Origin: Phycisphaerales bacterium
Lineage (GTDB): Bacteria; Planctomycetota; Phycisphaerae; Phycisphaerales; SM1A02
Assembly (NCBI GenBank): GCA_029243925.1
Contig: JAQWRC010000018.1
Coordinates: 1 to 5,919, forward strand
Direction of reading: 5' to 3'
Length of the DNA: 5,919 nt
In this document: positions 5,764 through 5,919 of the stretch, piece after piece
How the letters are laid out: each line of letters begins with the position of its first letter
Position numbering within the stretch: position 1 is the stretch's first letter
Made by a program: the position numbers and the translations under genes
Notes under the pieces: generated by a model
The model's input: only the letters and a program-made list of their open reading frames with translations
The model's database searches: none
Told to the model about the DNA's origin: nothing

Positions 5764-5919
5764 GTGGACAGGCCACCAACAGCACTTGAGGTCCGACAGG
5801 GCTTCATCGACTTCTTTGAAACGAAAGCGGCACACCGTTTCATTGCGTCGTCTCCGGTTATTCCCATGGATGACCCGACGCTGCTGTTCACCAACGCTGG
5901 AATGAATCAATTCAAAGAT
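5764..5919 (+). CDS. alaS: Alanyl-tRNA synthetase, N-terminal fragment (runs off window)
   Basis: Only the first 52 codons are present; the gene continues past the right edge. The fragment contains [19 protein letters not shown] followed by [19 protein letters not shown] and NQFKD, the strongly conserved start of the class II AlaRS catalytic domain (motif 1 region), which charges tRNA-Ala with alanine in the cytoplasm. No ATG lies in frame between the upstream stop (TGA at 5632-5634) and this region. The GTG at 5764 is preceded by GGAGGAG at a 9-nt spacing, and about 13 residues then precede the conserved GFIDFF, as in other AlaRS proteins. The frame is divergent from tpiA. GTG as start is inferred from the ribosome binding site and the lack of alternatives. 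Confidence 0.93.
   Translation, partial: MDRPPTALEVRQGFIDFFETKAAHRFIASSPVIPMDDPTLLFTNAGMNQFKD

Noticed and set aside
1711..5905. Many plus-strand open frames opposite the tpiA operon
   Set aside because: They are shadows of well-recognised minus-strand genes, with low-complexity or cysteine/arginine-rich translations and no recognisable motifs.
5617..5910. A 98-codon N-terminal extension of triosephosphate isomerase reaching across the alaS start
   Set aside because: It has no TIM homology, it runs antisense to the clearly conserved alaS start, and TIM proteins normally begin a few residues before the GGNWKMN motif, as with the ATG at 5616.

Overview
This 5.9 kb window reads as ordinary, gene-dense bacterial chromosome. 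It is about 60% GC, with almost no spacer between genes and no sign of mobile elements, CRISPR, tRNA or rRNA. The gene mix suggests a Planctomycetota member, perhaps of the Phycisphaerae type: a SecG with a long Pro/Ala/acidic tail next to tpiA, a DUF2007 protein with a C-terminal membrane helix, a PDZ protein with a short helical N-terminal region, and GTG starts. This is inference from protein character, not a measured placement.

Left block, + strand (1-1540). A gene already open at the left edge encodes an acidic soluble protein. Its middle part resembles DUF4026-type proteins and its C-terminus resembles DUF2314. It shares one base with the next gene (TGATG), which encodes a small DUF2007-like protein with one C-terminal membrane helix. 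The two look like a translationally coupled pair of unknown function.

Middle block, - strand (5616 down to 1551). Five genes lie in order tpiA - secG - yicC - APH-family kinase - signal-peptide PDZ protein. Only 16 nt separate tpiA from secG, and each of the next three junctions is a 4-nt stop/start overlap (ATGA, GTGA, ATGA). This is almost certainly one operon. It joins glycolysis (TpiA), protein export (SecG) and RNA turnover (YicC) to two proteins of unknown role. It converges on the left block with only 10 nt between the stop codons.

Right edge, + strand (5764-5919). The first 52 codons of alaS (alanyl-tRNA synthetase) start at a GTG behind a strong GGAGGAG ribosome binding site, divergent from tpiA. 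The 147-nt divergent gap must hold the alaS promoter and probably the operon promoter, but no convincing -35/-10 pair can be read by eye.

I found no clear new biological system. The items most worth a second look are the conserved-looking coupling of the unknown kinase and PDZ protein to yicC/secG, the DUF4026-like/DUF2314-DUF2007 pair, the SecG tail, and a few inverted repeats.
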